Shown here piece after piece: positions 52,844 through 61,163 of a stretch of DNA of 64,000 bases. The notes under the pieces are model-generated. The model did no database searches, had not been told where the DNA came from, and saw nothing but the letters and a program-made list of their open reading frames with translations. The translations under genes were made by a program, and so were the position numbers. Source of the DNA: Pseudahrensia aquimaris (GTDB lineage Bacteria > Pseudomonadota > Alphaproteobacteria > Rhizobiales > Rhizobiaceae); assembly GCF_042676045.1 (NCBI RefSeq), contig NZ_JBHTJV010000003.1, forward strand, positions 744,001-808,000, given 5' to 3'. The first letter of the stretch is position 1, and every line of letters begins with the position of its first letter.

Positions 52844-54139
52844 ATGAGCGATGCGTATCAATCCCCCGTTTCGCCAGGCGTTTCCTGGTATGAAGCGACA
52901 GTCGGAGACCGGCCCACTTACCCCACGCTGGATGGTGATAAAACTTGCGATGTGGTGATCGTGGGTGGCGGTTTTTGCGGGCTTTCCGCAGCCTATCATC
53001 TGGCAAAAGCGGGTAGTTCCGTCGTGTTGTTGGAACAGCACCGCTTGGGAGATGGCGCGTCTGGACGCAATGGCGGGCAGATGGGAACGGGACAGCGGGC
53101 TTCTGTTCTAGAGATGGAGCAGGCATTCGGGTTCGAGCGAGCCAAAGCGCTGTTTGACATGGCTGAAGATGCAAAAACCAATCTGTTTGAGACAGCCAAG
53201 GCGGGTAACTTCGAGTTCGACTATCAACCCGGCCAACTGACCCCAATGCACAAGAAGCGCTACGAGGCGGAAGCGCGTGAAGAGGTCGAGGCTCTGAACG
53301 GCCGCTTTGGCTATGGCGCGGTCGACTGGCTAGACCAACGCGAGATGGCGCAGGCTCTTGGCAGCGATCACTATGTTGGCGGAGGATTGCGGGACGTAGG
53401 CACCGGTCACATTCACCCGATGAAATACCTCGTCGGTTTGGGCAAGACAGCGGCGCAGACAGGTGCGGAGATTTTCGAGACTACGCGCGCGCTGGCCTTC
53501 AATAGTGTGCAAGGAAAAATTGAGGTGAGAACTGCCAGCGGCACAGTTCGGGCCGAACGTTGCCTGATGGCATTGAATGGACACCATAATGACGTCCACC
53601 CTGCCCTTTCATCGAAGATTATGCCGATACAAAGCTTCATCGGCACTACAGCGCCGCTGGGCCACAATTCACCAGTATTGCCGGGCGGTGAGGCAGCAGA
53701 TGACAGCCGGTTTGTGGTACGCTATTTCCGCAAAACGATTGACAATCGGTTGCTGTTTGGCGGGCGTGAGGCTTATGGCAAGGCTACGCCCGGCGATATT
53801 CGCCGTACGATCAACAAGCAAATTGCCGAAATTTATCCGATGCTGGACGGGGTGGAATTGACCCACGCTTGGGGCGGCAATGTCGCCATCACCATGCCAC
53901 GCCAGCCCTACGTCCGTGAACTGGAACCCGGCCTTTGGGCAGCGGGCGGCTTTTCGGGCCACGGGGTGATGTTGTCGAATTATACCGGCCGGATGATTGC
54001 GGAAAACTGGTTGGGCAAGAGCGAGCAGATTGACCTTTTGCGCGAACTCAAAATTCCGTCCTTTCCCGGTGGCAAGTGGCTGCGCAATCCGCTGAAAGTG
54101 CTAGCGCTGACGTGGTATGCGATGGTCGACAGGGTCTAA
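52844..54139 (+). CDS. Gamma-glutamylputrescine oxidoreductase-like FAD enzyme (PuuB-type)
   Basis: A 431-residue DAO-type flavoprotein. The FAD-binding motif VVIVGGGFCGLSAAYHLAKAG is near residue 37, followed by GDGASGRNGGQMGTGQ, and GHIHPMKYLVGLG and AAGGFSGHGVMLSNYTG at the C-terminus. It oxidises gamma-glutamylputrescine to the aldehyde in the Puu pathway. It follows the second PuuA-type gene by 12 bases. Its last four bases overlap the opposing alkB gene. Confidence 0.9.
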   Translation: MSDAYQSPVSPGVSWYEATVGDRPTYPTLDGDKTCDVVIVGGGFCGLSAAYHLAKAGSSVVLLEQHRLGDGASGRNGGQMGTGQRASVLEMEQAFGFERAKALFDMAEDAKTNLFETAKAGNFEFDYQPGQLTPMHKKRYEAEAREEVEALNGRFGYGAVDWLDQREMAQALGSDHYVGGGLRDVGTGHIHPMKYLVGLGKTAAQTGAEIFETTRALAFNSVQGKIEVRTASGTVRAERCLMALNGHHNDVHPALSSKIMPIQSFIGTTAPLGHNSPVLPGGEAADDSRFVVRYFRKTIDNRLLFGGREAYGKATPGDIRRTINKQIAEIYPMLDGVELTHAWGGNVAITMPRQPYVRELEPGLWAAGGFSGHGVMLSNYTGRMIAENWLGKSEQIDLLRELKIPSFPGGKWLRNPLKVLALTWYAMVDRV

Positions 54140-55266
54140 CCCGTGTTGACGCGGCTCATGTCGCCGTCAGCCCATTTCATCACTTTCGGATTCATGATGC
54201 GGAACCAGAGCGGCGGTATACCTGCCAGCCAAAAAGAGCCCGGATAGCCGGACGGCAGGCGCGGCAATTCATCGAAATTACGAAGTGACTGGTATGGCCG
54301 CAACGGGTTGGCGTGATGATCGCTATGACGTTGCAGATGAAACAGCATAAGGTTTGAAACGATGTGGTTGGTGTTCCACGAATGGTGCGGTGCGCAAGGT
54401 TCGTAACGCCCGTTCTCCATGCGCTGACGTTTAAGCCCGTAATGCTCGACATAGTTGGCTTGGGTAAGCGCATACCAACCCGACAAGCTGCAAATGATGA
54501 TGAACGGAATGACATGAAAGCCGAAAGCGATGACCAACGCCACCGCCGCTAAAAGCCAAATCGCATAGCCTTGTAAAATGTCGTTGCGCCAATGCCAGAA
54601 GGACAACCCGCGACGCTCAAGTCGTTTGGTTTCATTGGCCCAACCCCGAGCCAGAGCTCCGGGCAGTTCACGCCGGGCGAAGGCATAGATGGATTCGTTG
54701 AAGCGCGATGAGGCACAGTCTTCAGGTGTTGCAACATGAGTGTGGTGGCCGCGATTGTGTTCGATGCAAAAATGGCCGTAACCGGACACAGCGCAGGCAA
54801 ATTTTGCCATCCATTGATCGAGCCGCCCTTGTTTATGACCCAATTCGTGGCCAACCGTCAGCGCCGTTCCATTGATCTGTCCCACACTCAGCGCGAGAAA
54901 CAGCATGGCCCAAAGCGGTATATCCTGCGTGCCCACGAGCCAAGCTGGAACCAGAAAGCCCAACCAAAAGAGCGGTACGGCGGCGTAAAGCAGATAACGG
55001 TAGTAATTGTCTTCCGCCATTTGTTCGAGAATTTCATGTGGCGGGTTGTGTTCATCCTCGCCAAAAATCCAATCAAGAACGGGGATCGCAATGTAAGCGT
55101 AAAAAAACGCAAATGTGAGCGCTAAAGGATGCTGGCCAGTGGCAAAATACAGCCAGACAGAAAGGACCGGAGACAACGGCACAGTGAGTGCTAGCAGCCA
55201 AAGATATCGCTTCGTATCGCGATACTCGATGCGCTCGCCAGTTTTGGTTTCCGTTACAAACAACAT
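54136..55266 (-). CDS. alkB: Alkane 1-monooxygenase (AlkB-type)
   Basis: A 376-residue membrane di-iron hydroxylase. All histidine boxes are present: HELGHK, EHNRGHHTHVATPED and LQRHSDHHANP, with the additional NYVEHYGLKRQ segment. About six hydrophobic helices surround them. It would hydroxylate terminal methyl groups of medium-chain alkanes or related lipids. No rubredoxin fusion or adjacent rubredoxin gene is seen. The ATG at 55266 is five bases after the KASIII stop, so the two are co-transcribed. Confidence 0.9.
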   Translation of the reverse strand: MLFVTETKTGERIEYRDTKRYLWLLALTVPLSPVLSVWLYFATGQHPLALTFAFFYAYIAIPVLDWIFGEDEHNPPHEILEQMAEDNYYRYLLYAAVPLFWLGFLVPAWLVGTQDIPLWAMLFLALSVGQINGTALTVGHELGHKQGRLDQWMAKFACAVSGYGHFCIEHNRGHHTHVATPEDCASSRFNESIYAFARRELPGALARGWANETKRLERRGLSFWHWRNDILQGYAIWLLAAVALVIAFGFHVIPFIIICSLSGWYALTQANYVEHYGLKRQRMENGRYEPCAPHHSWNTNHIVSNLMLFHLQRHSDHHANPLRPYQSLRNFDELPRLPSGYPGSFWLAGIPPLWFRIMNPKVMKWADGDMSRVNTG

Positions 55267-55271
55267 GGTTT

Positions 55272-56399
55272 TTAGCTTAGCCGTTTCACGATGACATTGC
55301 CAACGGAATACCCCGCGCCGAACGAACAAATAATGCCGATTCCATTCTCGGGAAAGTCTTCATGGTTCTTTGCAAATGCGATGATAGAGCCGGCCGAAGA
55401 CGTGTTGGCGTAGTCCTGCAAGATATTGGGCTGTTCATGCGGTTCAGGCGTACGACCCAGCACCTTTTTGCCGATGAAATCGTTCATGCTTTTGTTGGCT
55501 TGGTGGAGCCACAGGCGATCAAGCGACTTTGGGTCAATGCCCTCATCTTCACAGTGATCGCGGATCAATCCAGACACGATGGGCAACACTTCTTTAAAAA
55601 CCTTGCGTCCGTTTTGCATGAACTGCATGTCGCGGCGATCTTCCGTGCCGCTGGGGCGGGATCGGCGCAAAAAACCATTGTTGTTTCGGATATTGTTTGA
55701 AAATTGCGTCAGGCAACGGGTGGAGAGAACTTCAAACAAGGTATGGGAAACCGCCTGCTCCTTTTCTTCCAAAACTACGGCTGTGCAAACATCACCAAAA
55801 ATAAAATGACAATCGCGGTCACGCCATTCCAGATGGCCGGAACAGATCTCAGGGTTGACCATCAAAATGCAATTGGCTGAGCCGGAGCGGATCATATCCG
55901 ACGCCGCCTGAATGCCGAATGTGGCTGAGGAACAGGCGACATTCATATCAAAACCGAAGCCTTGAATGCCCAGCGCCTCTTGGATTTCGATAGCGATAGC
56001 CGGATAGGCCCGCTCGTGGTTTGAAGCGGCGCAGATCACCGCATCGACTTCAGACGGCGCCTTGCCAGCACGAGCCAGCGCTTCGGTCGCGGCCTCGATT
56101 GCCATCTCGGTCATGATGCCGTGTTCTTCATCGTCTCTCTGGCGAAGCTGTGGATGCATCATATCGGGATTGAGAATGCCCGATTTGTTCATCACATGGC
56201 GGCGTTCGATTCCGGAGGCGTTGAATATGAATTCGGCGCTGGAATGGGGTATTGGGTCGCGGTGGCCTCCCGCAATCTCCTCGGCATGTTCGGCGTTCTG
56301 CTTGTCGGCATAGGCATTGAATGCCTCGACCAGTTCATCGTTGGTGATAACTTCCTGCGGCGTAAAGACACCGGCACCGCTGATAACTACTGAACGCAT
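55272..56399 (-). CDS. Beta-ketoacyl-ACP synthase III-like protein
   Basis: A 375-residue thiolase-fold enzyme, longer than ordinary FabH (about 320). The catalytic triad is visible as Cys in NVACSSATFG, His in WLHQANKSMNDF and Asn in YANTSSAGS. An insertion near residues 30-65 (KQNAEHAEEIAGGHRDPIP) precedes the usual SGIERRHV. The closing GIICSFGAGYSVGNVIVKR is typical. It condenses an acyl-CoA or acyl-ACP with a second unit; substrate unknown. It lies directly upstream of alkB in one operon, which hints that its product or precursor is hydroxylated, or that both act in hydrocarbon or lipid metabolism. Confidence 0.88.
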   Translation of the reverse strand: MRSVVISGAGVFTPQEVITNDELVEAFNAYADKQNAEHAEEIAGGHRDPIPHSSAEFIFNASGIERRHVMNKSGILNPDMMHPQLRQRDDEEHGIMTEMAIEAATEALARAGKAPSEVDAVICAASNHERAYPAIAIEIQEALGIQGFGFDMNVACSSATFGIQAASDMIRSGSANCILMVNPEICSGHLEWRDRDCHFIFGDVCTAVVLEEKEQAVSHTLFEVLSTRCLTQFSNNIRNNNGFLRRSRPSGTEDRRDMQFMQNGRKVFKEVLPIVSGLIRDHCEDEGIDPKSLDRLWLHQANKSMNDFIGKKVLGRTPEPHEQPNILQDYANTSSAGSIIAFAKNHEDFPENGIGIICSFGAGYSVGNVIVKRLS

Positions 56400-56476
56400 A
56401 ATCTATTCCAACCCCTTGTGTGGTAGCCAAAACTAGAGCCAAGTTGGGGCGATAACAAGCCGGAGTGAAAGTCCTT

Positions 56477-57616
56477 ATGAGCGGGAAAAACACGAAATCC
56501 CTCGCCACGCATTTTGCCCAAGCTGGAGGGGCGATAGACCCGACGACCGGCGCTGTCGTGCCGCCCATTCACAACGCGACGACCTTTGTGCGCGATGAAA
56601 ATTACGAGCCGTTCAGCCCCGACCACATCTATTCGCGCGATCAAAACGATCTGTATCGGTTGGCTGAAAGTCTGTTGTGCGAGGCGGAACACGCGCAAGC
56701 TGGCTTGCTGCTGCCTTCAGGCATGGCGGCTGTGGCAACGCTGGTTCGCACCGTGCCAAACCGGGGTCGCATCGTTTTGCAATCCGGCATCTACTGGGCA
56801 GCGACCAAATTCGTGCGCGAATTTTGTGCGCGTCGTCAGGTGGAATTGGTGGAGGTTGATTGCGCCGATCAAGCCGCTTTTCGCGAGGTTTTGGAAGGCC
56901 AAAAGGCTGATCTGGTTTGGATTGAAACACCGTCTAACCCCTATTTGAAAACGGTTGATGTCGCTGCAAGCGCAAAGCTGGCCCATGCAGCCGGTGCGGT
57001 GCTGGCCGTCGATTCAACCGCGGCCACTCCGATCCTTCAACAGCCGCTGGATTTGGGTGCAGACATTGTGATGCATTCTGCGACTAAAGGCATCAACGGT
57101 CATAGCGATGTTCTTGCGGGCTTTGTCGCCTGCCGGGATGCGTCTCACCCCATTTGGGAACTCTTGAAGACAGACCGCGCGGGCGCGGGCGCTGTTATCG
57201 GTTCGTTCGAAGCATGGTTGTTGGTGCGCGGCATGCGCACGCTGCCGTTGCGGGTGGAGCGAATGAGCGAGAACGCGCTTGCGGTGGCTGAAGCCATGCA
57301 CGCTCATTCTGGGATAGACTCCGTGCTCTATCCCGGTCTGCCCAGCGACCCTGGCCATGTGCTCGCCAAAGAGCAGATGAGTGGAGGCTTTGGCTCGTTG
57401 CTTTCCATCCGCGTGAAGGGCGGTCGCGAAGCGGCGCTGAAAGCCGTTGGCAAGATGCAGGTGTTCAAGCGCGCAACGTCGCTCGGCGGGGTTGAAAGTC
57501 TGGTCGAACACCGTCACACGATTGAAAACACTGTGCCGGACGATTTGCTGCGGCTGTCGGTTGGCATTGAGAGCGCCGATGATTTGATTGGCGATCTCGT
57601 GCAAGCACTGGGCTAA
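56477..57616 (+). CDS. Cystathionine gamma-synthase/beta-lyase-type PLP enzyme
   Basis: A 379-residue fold-type I PLP enzyme of the Cys/Met metabolism family. Signatures: PIHNATTFVRDENYEPF, YSRDQND-LYRLAESLL, GLLLPSGMAAVATLV, ETPSNPYLKTVDV, VDSTAATPILQQPLDLGADIVMHSATKGINGHSDVLAG with the PLP-binding Lys, and SLGGVESLVEHRHT. It could act as cystathionine gamma-synthase, beta-lyase or gamma-lyase; the sequence does not decide. ATG at 56477 is used; a GTG at 56465 is in frame. It ends exactly where the opposing SDR gene ends. Confidence 0.88.
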   Translation: MSGKNTKSLATHFAQAGGAIDPTTGAVVPPIHNATTFVRDENYEPFSPDHIYSRDQNDLYRLAESLLCEAEHAQAGLLLPSGMAAVATLVRTVPNRGRIVLQSGIYWAATKFVREFCARRQVELVEVDCADQAAFREVLEGQKADLVWIETPSNPYLKTVDVAASAKLAHAAGAVLAVDSTAATPILQQPLDLGADIVMHSATKGINGHSDVLAGFVACRDASHPIWELLKTDRAGAGAVIGSFEAWLLVRGMRTLPLRVERMSENALAVAEAMHAHSGIDSVLYPGLPSDPGHVLAKEQMSGGFGSLLSIRVKGGREAALKAVGKMQVFKRATSLGGVESLVEHRHTIENTVPDDLLRLSVGIESADDLIGDLVQALG

Positions 57617-58363
57617 CTAGACGCAACGCCCGCCATCAACCTCCAGCGCCACGCCAGTGATGAAGTTGGCCTCATCGCTGGCAAGATAAAGAGCGGCATT
57701 GGCCATGTCTTGCGGGTCACACATGCGGCCCATCGGGATGACGCTTTTGAACGCTTCGCGCTTCTCCGGCGTGTCACCGCCAATGAAGTCATCCATCATG
57801 GCAGTGGGGCTCACGACAGGGCACAGCGAATTGACGCGGATGTTCAGCGGCGCAACCTCAACCGCCATGCATTTGCAGGCATTGATGACCCAGGCCTTTG
57901 ACGCGTTGTACCAAACCAGACCAGGGCGCGGGCGCAGACCGGCAGTGGACGCGGTAGCGATGATGTTGCCGCCGCCCTGCTTTTCCATCTGCGGGATAAC
58001 CACTTTGGAGGCGTGAAACAGCGCTTTCATGTTCACATCCGTTAGACGGTCAAATGTGTCTTCATCAACGCTCAGGAGCGATTGGTTCCGGTGGGTATAG
58101 CCAGCGTTCAAAACGAAAATATCGCATGCGCCAAAGGTATTCACGGCCGCCTCGATCATCCGTTTATTATCTTCCAGTGAGGCAACATCCACCTGCACTG
58201 CCAGTGCAGCATCGCCGATGTCGGATGCACACTTCTGAGCGGCATCCATGTTCGTGTCGGCAATGATGACCTTTGCTCCCTCGGCTGCAAACCGTTTGGC
58301 CATCGCTTCGCCAAAACCGGCACCAGCGCCGGTGATAACCGCAACTTTTCCCTCCAGCCGCAT
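57617..58363 (-). CDS. Short-chain dehydrogenase/reductase
   Basis: A 248-residue classical SDR. NAD(P)-binding TGAGAGFGEAM is at residue 11, followed by LNAGYTHR and the catalytic STAG-type Ser, YNASKAWV with the Tyr and Lys. An Asp after the second strand (IIADTN) suggests NAD rather than NADP. The substrate is unknown. TAAGGGAGGTTAGG precedes the ATG at 58363. The adjoining genes do not show a clear pathway link. Confidence 0.9.
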   Translation of the reverse strand: MRLEGKVAVITGAGAGFGEAMAKRFAAEGAKVIIADTNMDAAQKCASDIGDAALAVQVDVASLEDNKRMIEAAVNTFGACDIFVLNAGYTHRNQSLLSVDEDTFDRLTDVNMKALFHASKVVIPQMEKQGGGNIIATASTAGLRPRPGLVWYNASKAWVINACKCMAVEVAPLNIRVNSLCPVVSPTAMMDDFIGGDTPEKREAFKSVIPMGRMCDPQDMANAALYLASDEANFITGVALEVDGGRCV

Positions 58364-58453
58364 GGACCTAACCTCCCTTACGTTTTCAACTTGCCAATCC
58401 TGTTGAAGCCGCCAGAGTATGGCAAGCCTTCTTCTCAACCGTGCTTTGTTTTC

Positions 58454-58909
58454 ATGTCCCAGCCCTGCTTCATCCGCCCTGCGACGGCAGCTGATGTTCC
58501 ATTTCTTCAAGCCTGTGCGCAAAGCGCCTACGAGATTTATATTGCTGCTATCGGCCAGAAGCCCGCGCCGATGGTGTTTAATTTTGAGGCGCATTTGGCA
58601 GACCACACCATCGAAGTCATCGAGCAAACCGGTGGTGTTGCAGGCTACATGGTTTGGAACCTCATGGATAAATGCCTATTTCTCGATTCCATCGCTATCT
58701 TGCCGTCCCACCAAGGCAAAGGCTTGGCATCACAGGCCATGAGGCATCTGGAGGCGCAGGCCAAGGCTAATGGCAAGGCTGCGATTGAGCTTTACACCAA
58801 TGAGAAAATGACCGGGAACCTAACGCTCTATCCGCATTTGGGATTTGTCGAAACCGACCGCCGGCAAGAAGATGGGTTCAATCGCGTTTTCTTCCGCAAG
58901 TGTCTTTGA
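58454..58909 (+). CDS. GNAT-family N-acetyltransferase
   Basis: A 151-residue acetyltransferase. The acetyl-CoA-binding segment SIAILPSHQGKGLASQAMRHLEAQAK is near residue 80, and the C-terminal LYPHLGFVETDRRQEDGFNRVFFRK completes the fold. The substrate cannot be inferred. The start at 58454 is used because the homology begins at FIRPATAADV; the frame is open back to 58391. Confidence 0.85.
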   Translation: MSQPCFIRPATAADVPFLQACAQSAYEIYIAAIGQKPAPMVFNFEAHLADHTIEVIEQTGGVAGYMVWNLMDKCLFLDSIAILPSHQGKGLASQAMRHLEAQAKANGKAAIELYTNEKMTGNLTLYPHLGFVETDRRQEDGFNRVFFRKCL

Positions 58910-58980
58910 CTCGGTTGAACATTTACAACGCTAATTTAATCGATTAAATTTCTGACACGCCTCTGTGAAAGAATTTGCCT

Positions 58981-60459
58981 GTGACCCGTCAGATTATTCC
59001 TGTTGCCCCCTTTGACTATGTGCTGTTCGGCGGCACGGGTGATCTTGCACAGCGTAAATTATTGCCTGCTCTCTACCATCGAGACCTTGACGGCCAACTG
59101 CCCGACGCAGCACGCCTGATCGGGGCCTCTCGCGCTGAATTTGATGCTGACGGCTATCAGGCCTTTGCCCGCGAAGCACTAGAGCAGCACGTGCCAGCCA
59201 CGCTCTTGGAAGCAGAATGTCTGGAGCGGTTCCTCGCCCGGCTAGACTACGTTGCCATCGACGCTATGTCAGATGACGGATGGAATGATTTGAAATCCAT
59301 GCTCGATGCACGCGACGATGGGCGCATCCGCGCTTACTATCTCGCTGTCGGGCCACGCCTGTTTGGTCCGATCGCCGAAAGGCTCGACAAGTTTGATTTG
59401 ATCGACGAGCGAACAAGGCTTGTAATTGAAAAACCTCTCGGTCACGACTTGGATTCCGCAATTGCACTCAACAATGCGGTGGGCGCCCATTTTCGGGAAG
59501 ATCAGGTTTTCCGCATCGACCATTATCTTGGCAAGGAAACGGTCCAAAACCTTCTGGCACTGCGCTTTGCCAATGTGATGTTCGAGCCACTCTGGAACGC
59601 GGCTCACATTGACCATGTTCAGATCACAGTTGCTGAAACAGTCGGTGTCGGCGACAGGGCCGGCTACTACAACCGCTCCGGCGCGATGCGCGACATGGTG
59701 CAGAACCATCTGCTGCAATTACTCTGCCTTGTGGCAATGGAACCGCCTGCTTCGGGCGAAGCGGATTCGATCCGCGATGAAAAACTGAAAGTGCTTCGCT
59801 CTTTAAGGCCGATCACAGGAGAGAACATCGAAGCAACTACCGTGCGCGCTCAATACAAAGCCGGTGCCGGGCCTGATGGCAAAGTAGATGGCTTTCTCGA
59901 TGAGTTGGGCGAGGCAAGCGATACGGAGACCTTTGTCTCGCTAAAGGCTGAAATCGACAATTGGCGCTGGGCGGGCGTGCCGTTTTACATGCGCACGGGC
60001 AAGCGCATGGCGATGCGCATGTCTGAAATCGTCATCCAGTTTCGAAGTGTTCCCCATTCGGTATTTGGTTCCGGCGCAGGTGCGCCCGTTGCGAACCAAT
60101 TGGTGTTGCGTTTGCAGCCTGATGAGTTCGTCAAGCAATGGATCATGATCAAAGACCCCGGACCTGGCGGGATGCGGTTGAAACACGTTCCGCTGGATAT
60201 GAGTTTCGCAGAGAATTTCGACGAGCGCGCGCCGGATGCTTATGAACGCCTGCTTCTTGATGTAATCCGCGGCAACCAGACCCTGTTCATGCGCCGCGAC
60301 GAAGTAGAGGCCGCATGGCGCTGGATTGATCCGATCTTTGAAGCCTGGGAAGACCGTTCCCAAGCCGTGCGCAGCTATACCGCAGGAACTTGGGGGCCGA
60401 GCCAATCAATTGCTATGATTGAGCGCGATGGGCGAACTTGGAATGACGGCGATGCTTGA
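58981..60459 (+). CDS. zwf: Glucose-6-phosphate 1-dehydrogenase
   Basis: A 492-residue enzyme that oxidises glucose 6-phosphate to the lactone. The N-terminal FGGTGDLAQRKLLPALYHRD binds NADP, VIEKPLGHDLDSA and the active-site RIDHYLGKETVQNLLALRFAN are intact, and C-terminal VPFYMRTGKRM is present. The start is probably the GTG at 58981, six bases into a frame that also opens with TTG. It begins the zwf-pgl-edd operon; pgl starts eight bases past or inside its end. Confidence 0.96.
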   Translation: MTRQIIPVAPFDYVLFGGTGDLAQRKLLPALYHRDLDGQLPDAARLIGASRAEFDADGYQAFAREALEQHVPATLLEAECLERFLARLDYVAIDAMSDDGWNDLKSMLDARDDGRIRAYYLAVGPRLFGPIAERLDKFDLIDERTRLVIEKPLGHDLDSAIALNNAVGAHFREDQVFRIDHYLGKETVQNLLALRFANVMFEPLWNAAHIDHVQITVAETVGVGDRAGYYNRSGAMRDMVQNHLLQLLCLVAMEPPASGEADSIRDEKLKVLRSLRPITGENIEATTVRAQYKAGAGPDGKVDGFLDELGEASDTETFVSLKAEIDNWRWAGVPFYMRTGKRMAMRMSEIVIQFRSVPHSVFGSGAGAPVANQLVLRLQPDEFVKQWIMIKDPGPGGMRLKHVPLDMSFAENFDERAPDAYERLLLDVIRGNQTLFMRRDEVEAAWRWIDPIFEAWEDRSQAVRSYTAGTWGPSQSIAMIERDGRTWNDGDA

Positions 60460-60466
60460 GTCCACG

Positions 60467-61126
60467 ATGGTTGATATGGAAATTTTCGACAGTCGCGAGA
60501 GCCTTGCTGAAAATTTGGCCAAATCCATAGGCGACAGTTTGCGCGAAGCGATTTCCGAACGCGGAGCGGCGAGCATGGCTGTTTCCGGCGGCAGCACGCC
60601 AAAGCTGATGTTCCAAGCCTTGTCTCAACAGGATGTCGATTGGTCTCGCGTGACCATCACGCTGGTCGACGACCGCTGTGTTGCTCCCAATCACGATCGC
60701 AGCAACGATCGCTTTGTGCGGCTCAACCTGATGCAGAACTGGGCAGCGCAGGCACGTTTTTTGCCGCTTATCGGCGCCAAGGCGGAAGACCTCACCGCGC
60801 TTATGCCGTTCAGTATATGCCTGTTAGGCATGGGAACAGACGGCCATACAGCCTCGTTCTTTCCCAGCGGAGATACGCTGGCGCAAGCGACCGACCCAAA
60901 ACAAGCCGCTCCCATGATCCACCTGAGCGCAAAAGGCGCTGGCGAAGAGCGGGTGACACTCACCCTACCTGCTATCATCAGTGCCAAGCGCTTGATCTTG
61001 CATATCGAAGGCGCAGAAAAACGAGCTGTTCTTGATAAGGCGCAAAAGTCTGGTGACGCCAATAAGCTGCCCATCCGCCATGTTTTGCGCGCTAGCAAGA
61101 CGATTGAGACATATTGGGCCGCGTGA
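60467..61126 (+). CDS. pgl: 6-phosphogluconolactonase
   Basis: A 219-residue enzyme that hydrolyses 6-phosphogluconolactone. Family motifs: SMAVSGGSTPKLMFQALSQQDVDW, VTITLVDDRCVAPNHDRSNDRFVR and FSICLLGMGTDGHTASFFP. Two starts are possible: ATG 60467 (used) and ATG 60452, which overlaps the zwf stop. It is the second gene of zwf-pgl-edd. Confidence 0.93.
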   Translation: MVDMEIFDSRESLAENLAKSIGDSLREAISERGAASMAVSGGSTPKLMFQALSQQDVDWSRVTITLVDDRCVAPNHDRSNDRFVRLNLMQNWAAQARFLPLIGAKAEDLTALMPFSICLLGMGTDGHTASFFPSGDTLAQATDPKQAAPMIHLSAKGAGEERVTLTLPAIISAKRLILHIEGAEKRAVLDKAQKSGDANKLPIRHVLRASKTIETYWAA

Positions 61127-61163
61127 AAGCGGCAGCCAACGCAACAGTCGAGGAATTGAAGCT

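Noticed and set aside
56400..56476. Possible SAM-type riboswitch upstream of the cystathionine enzyme gene
   Set aside because: The 77-base leader shows no SAM-II or SAM-I core motif and is too short for most known classes.
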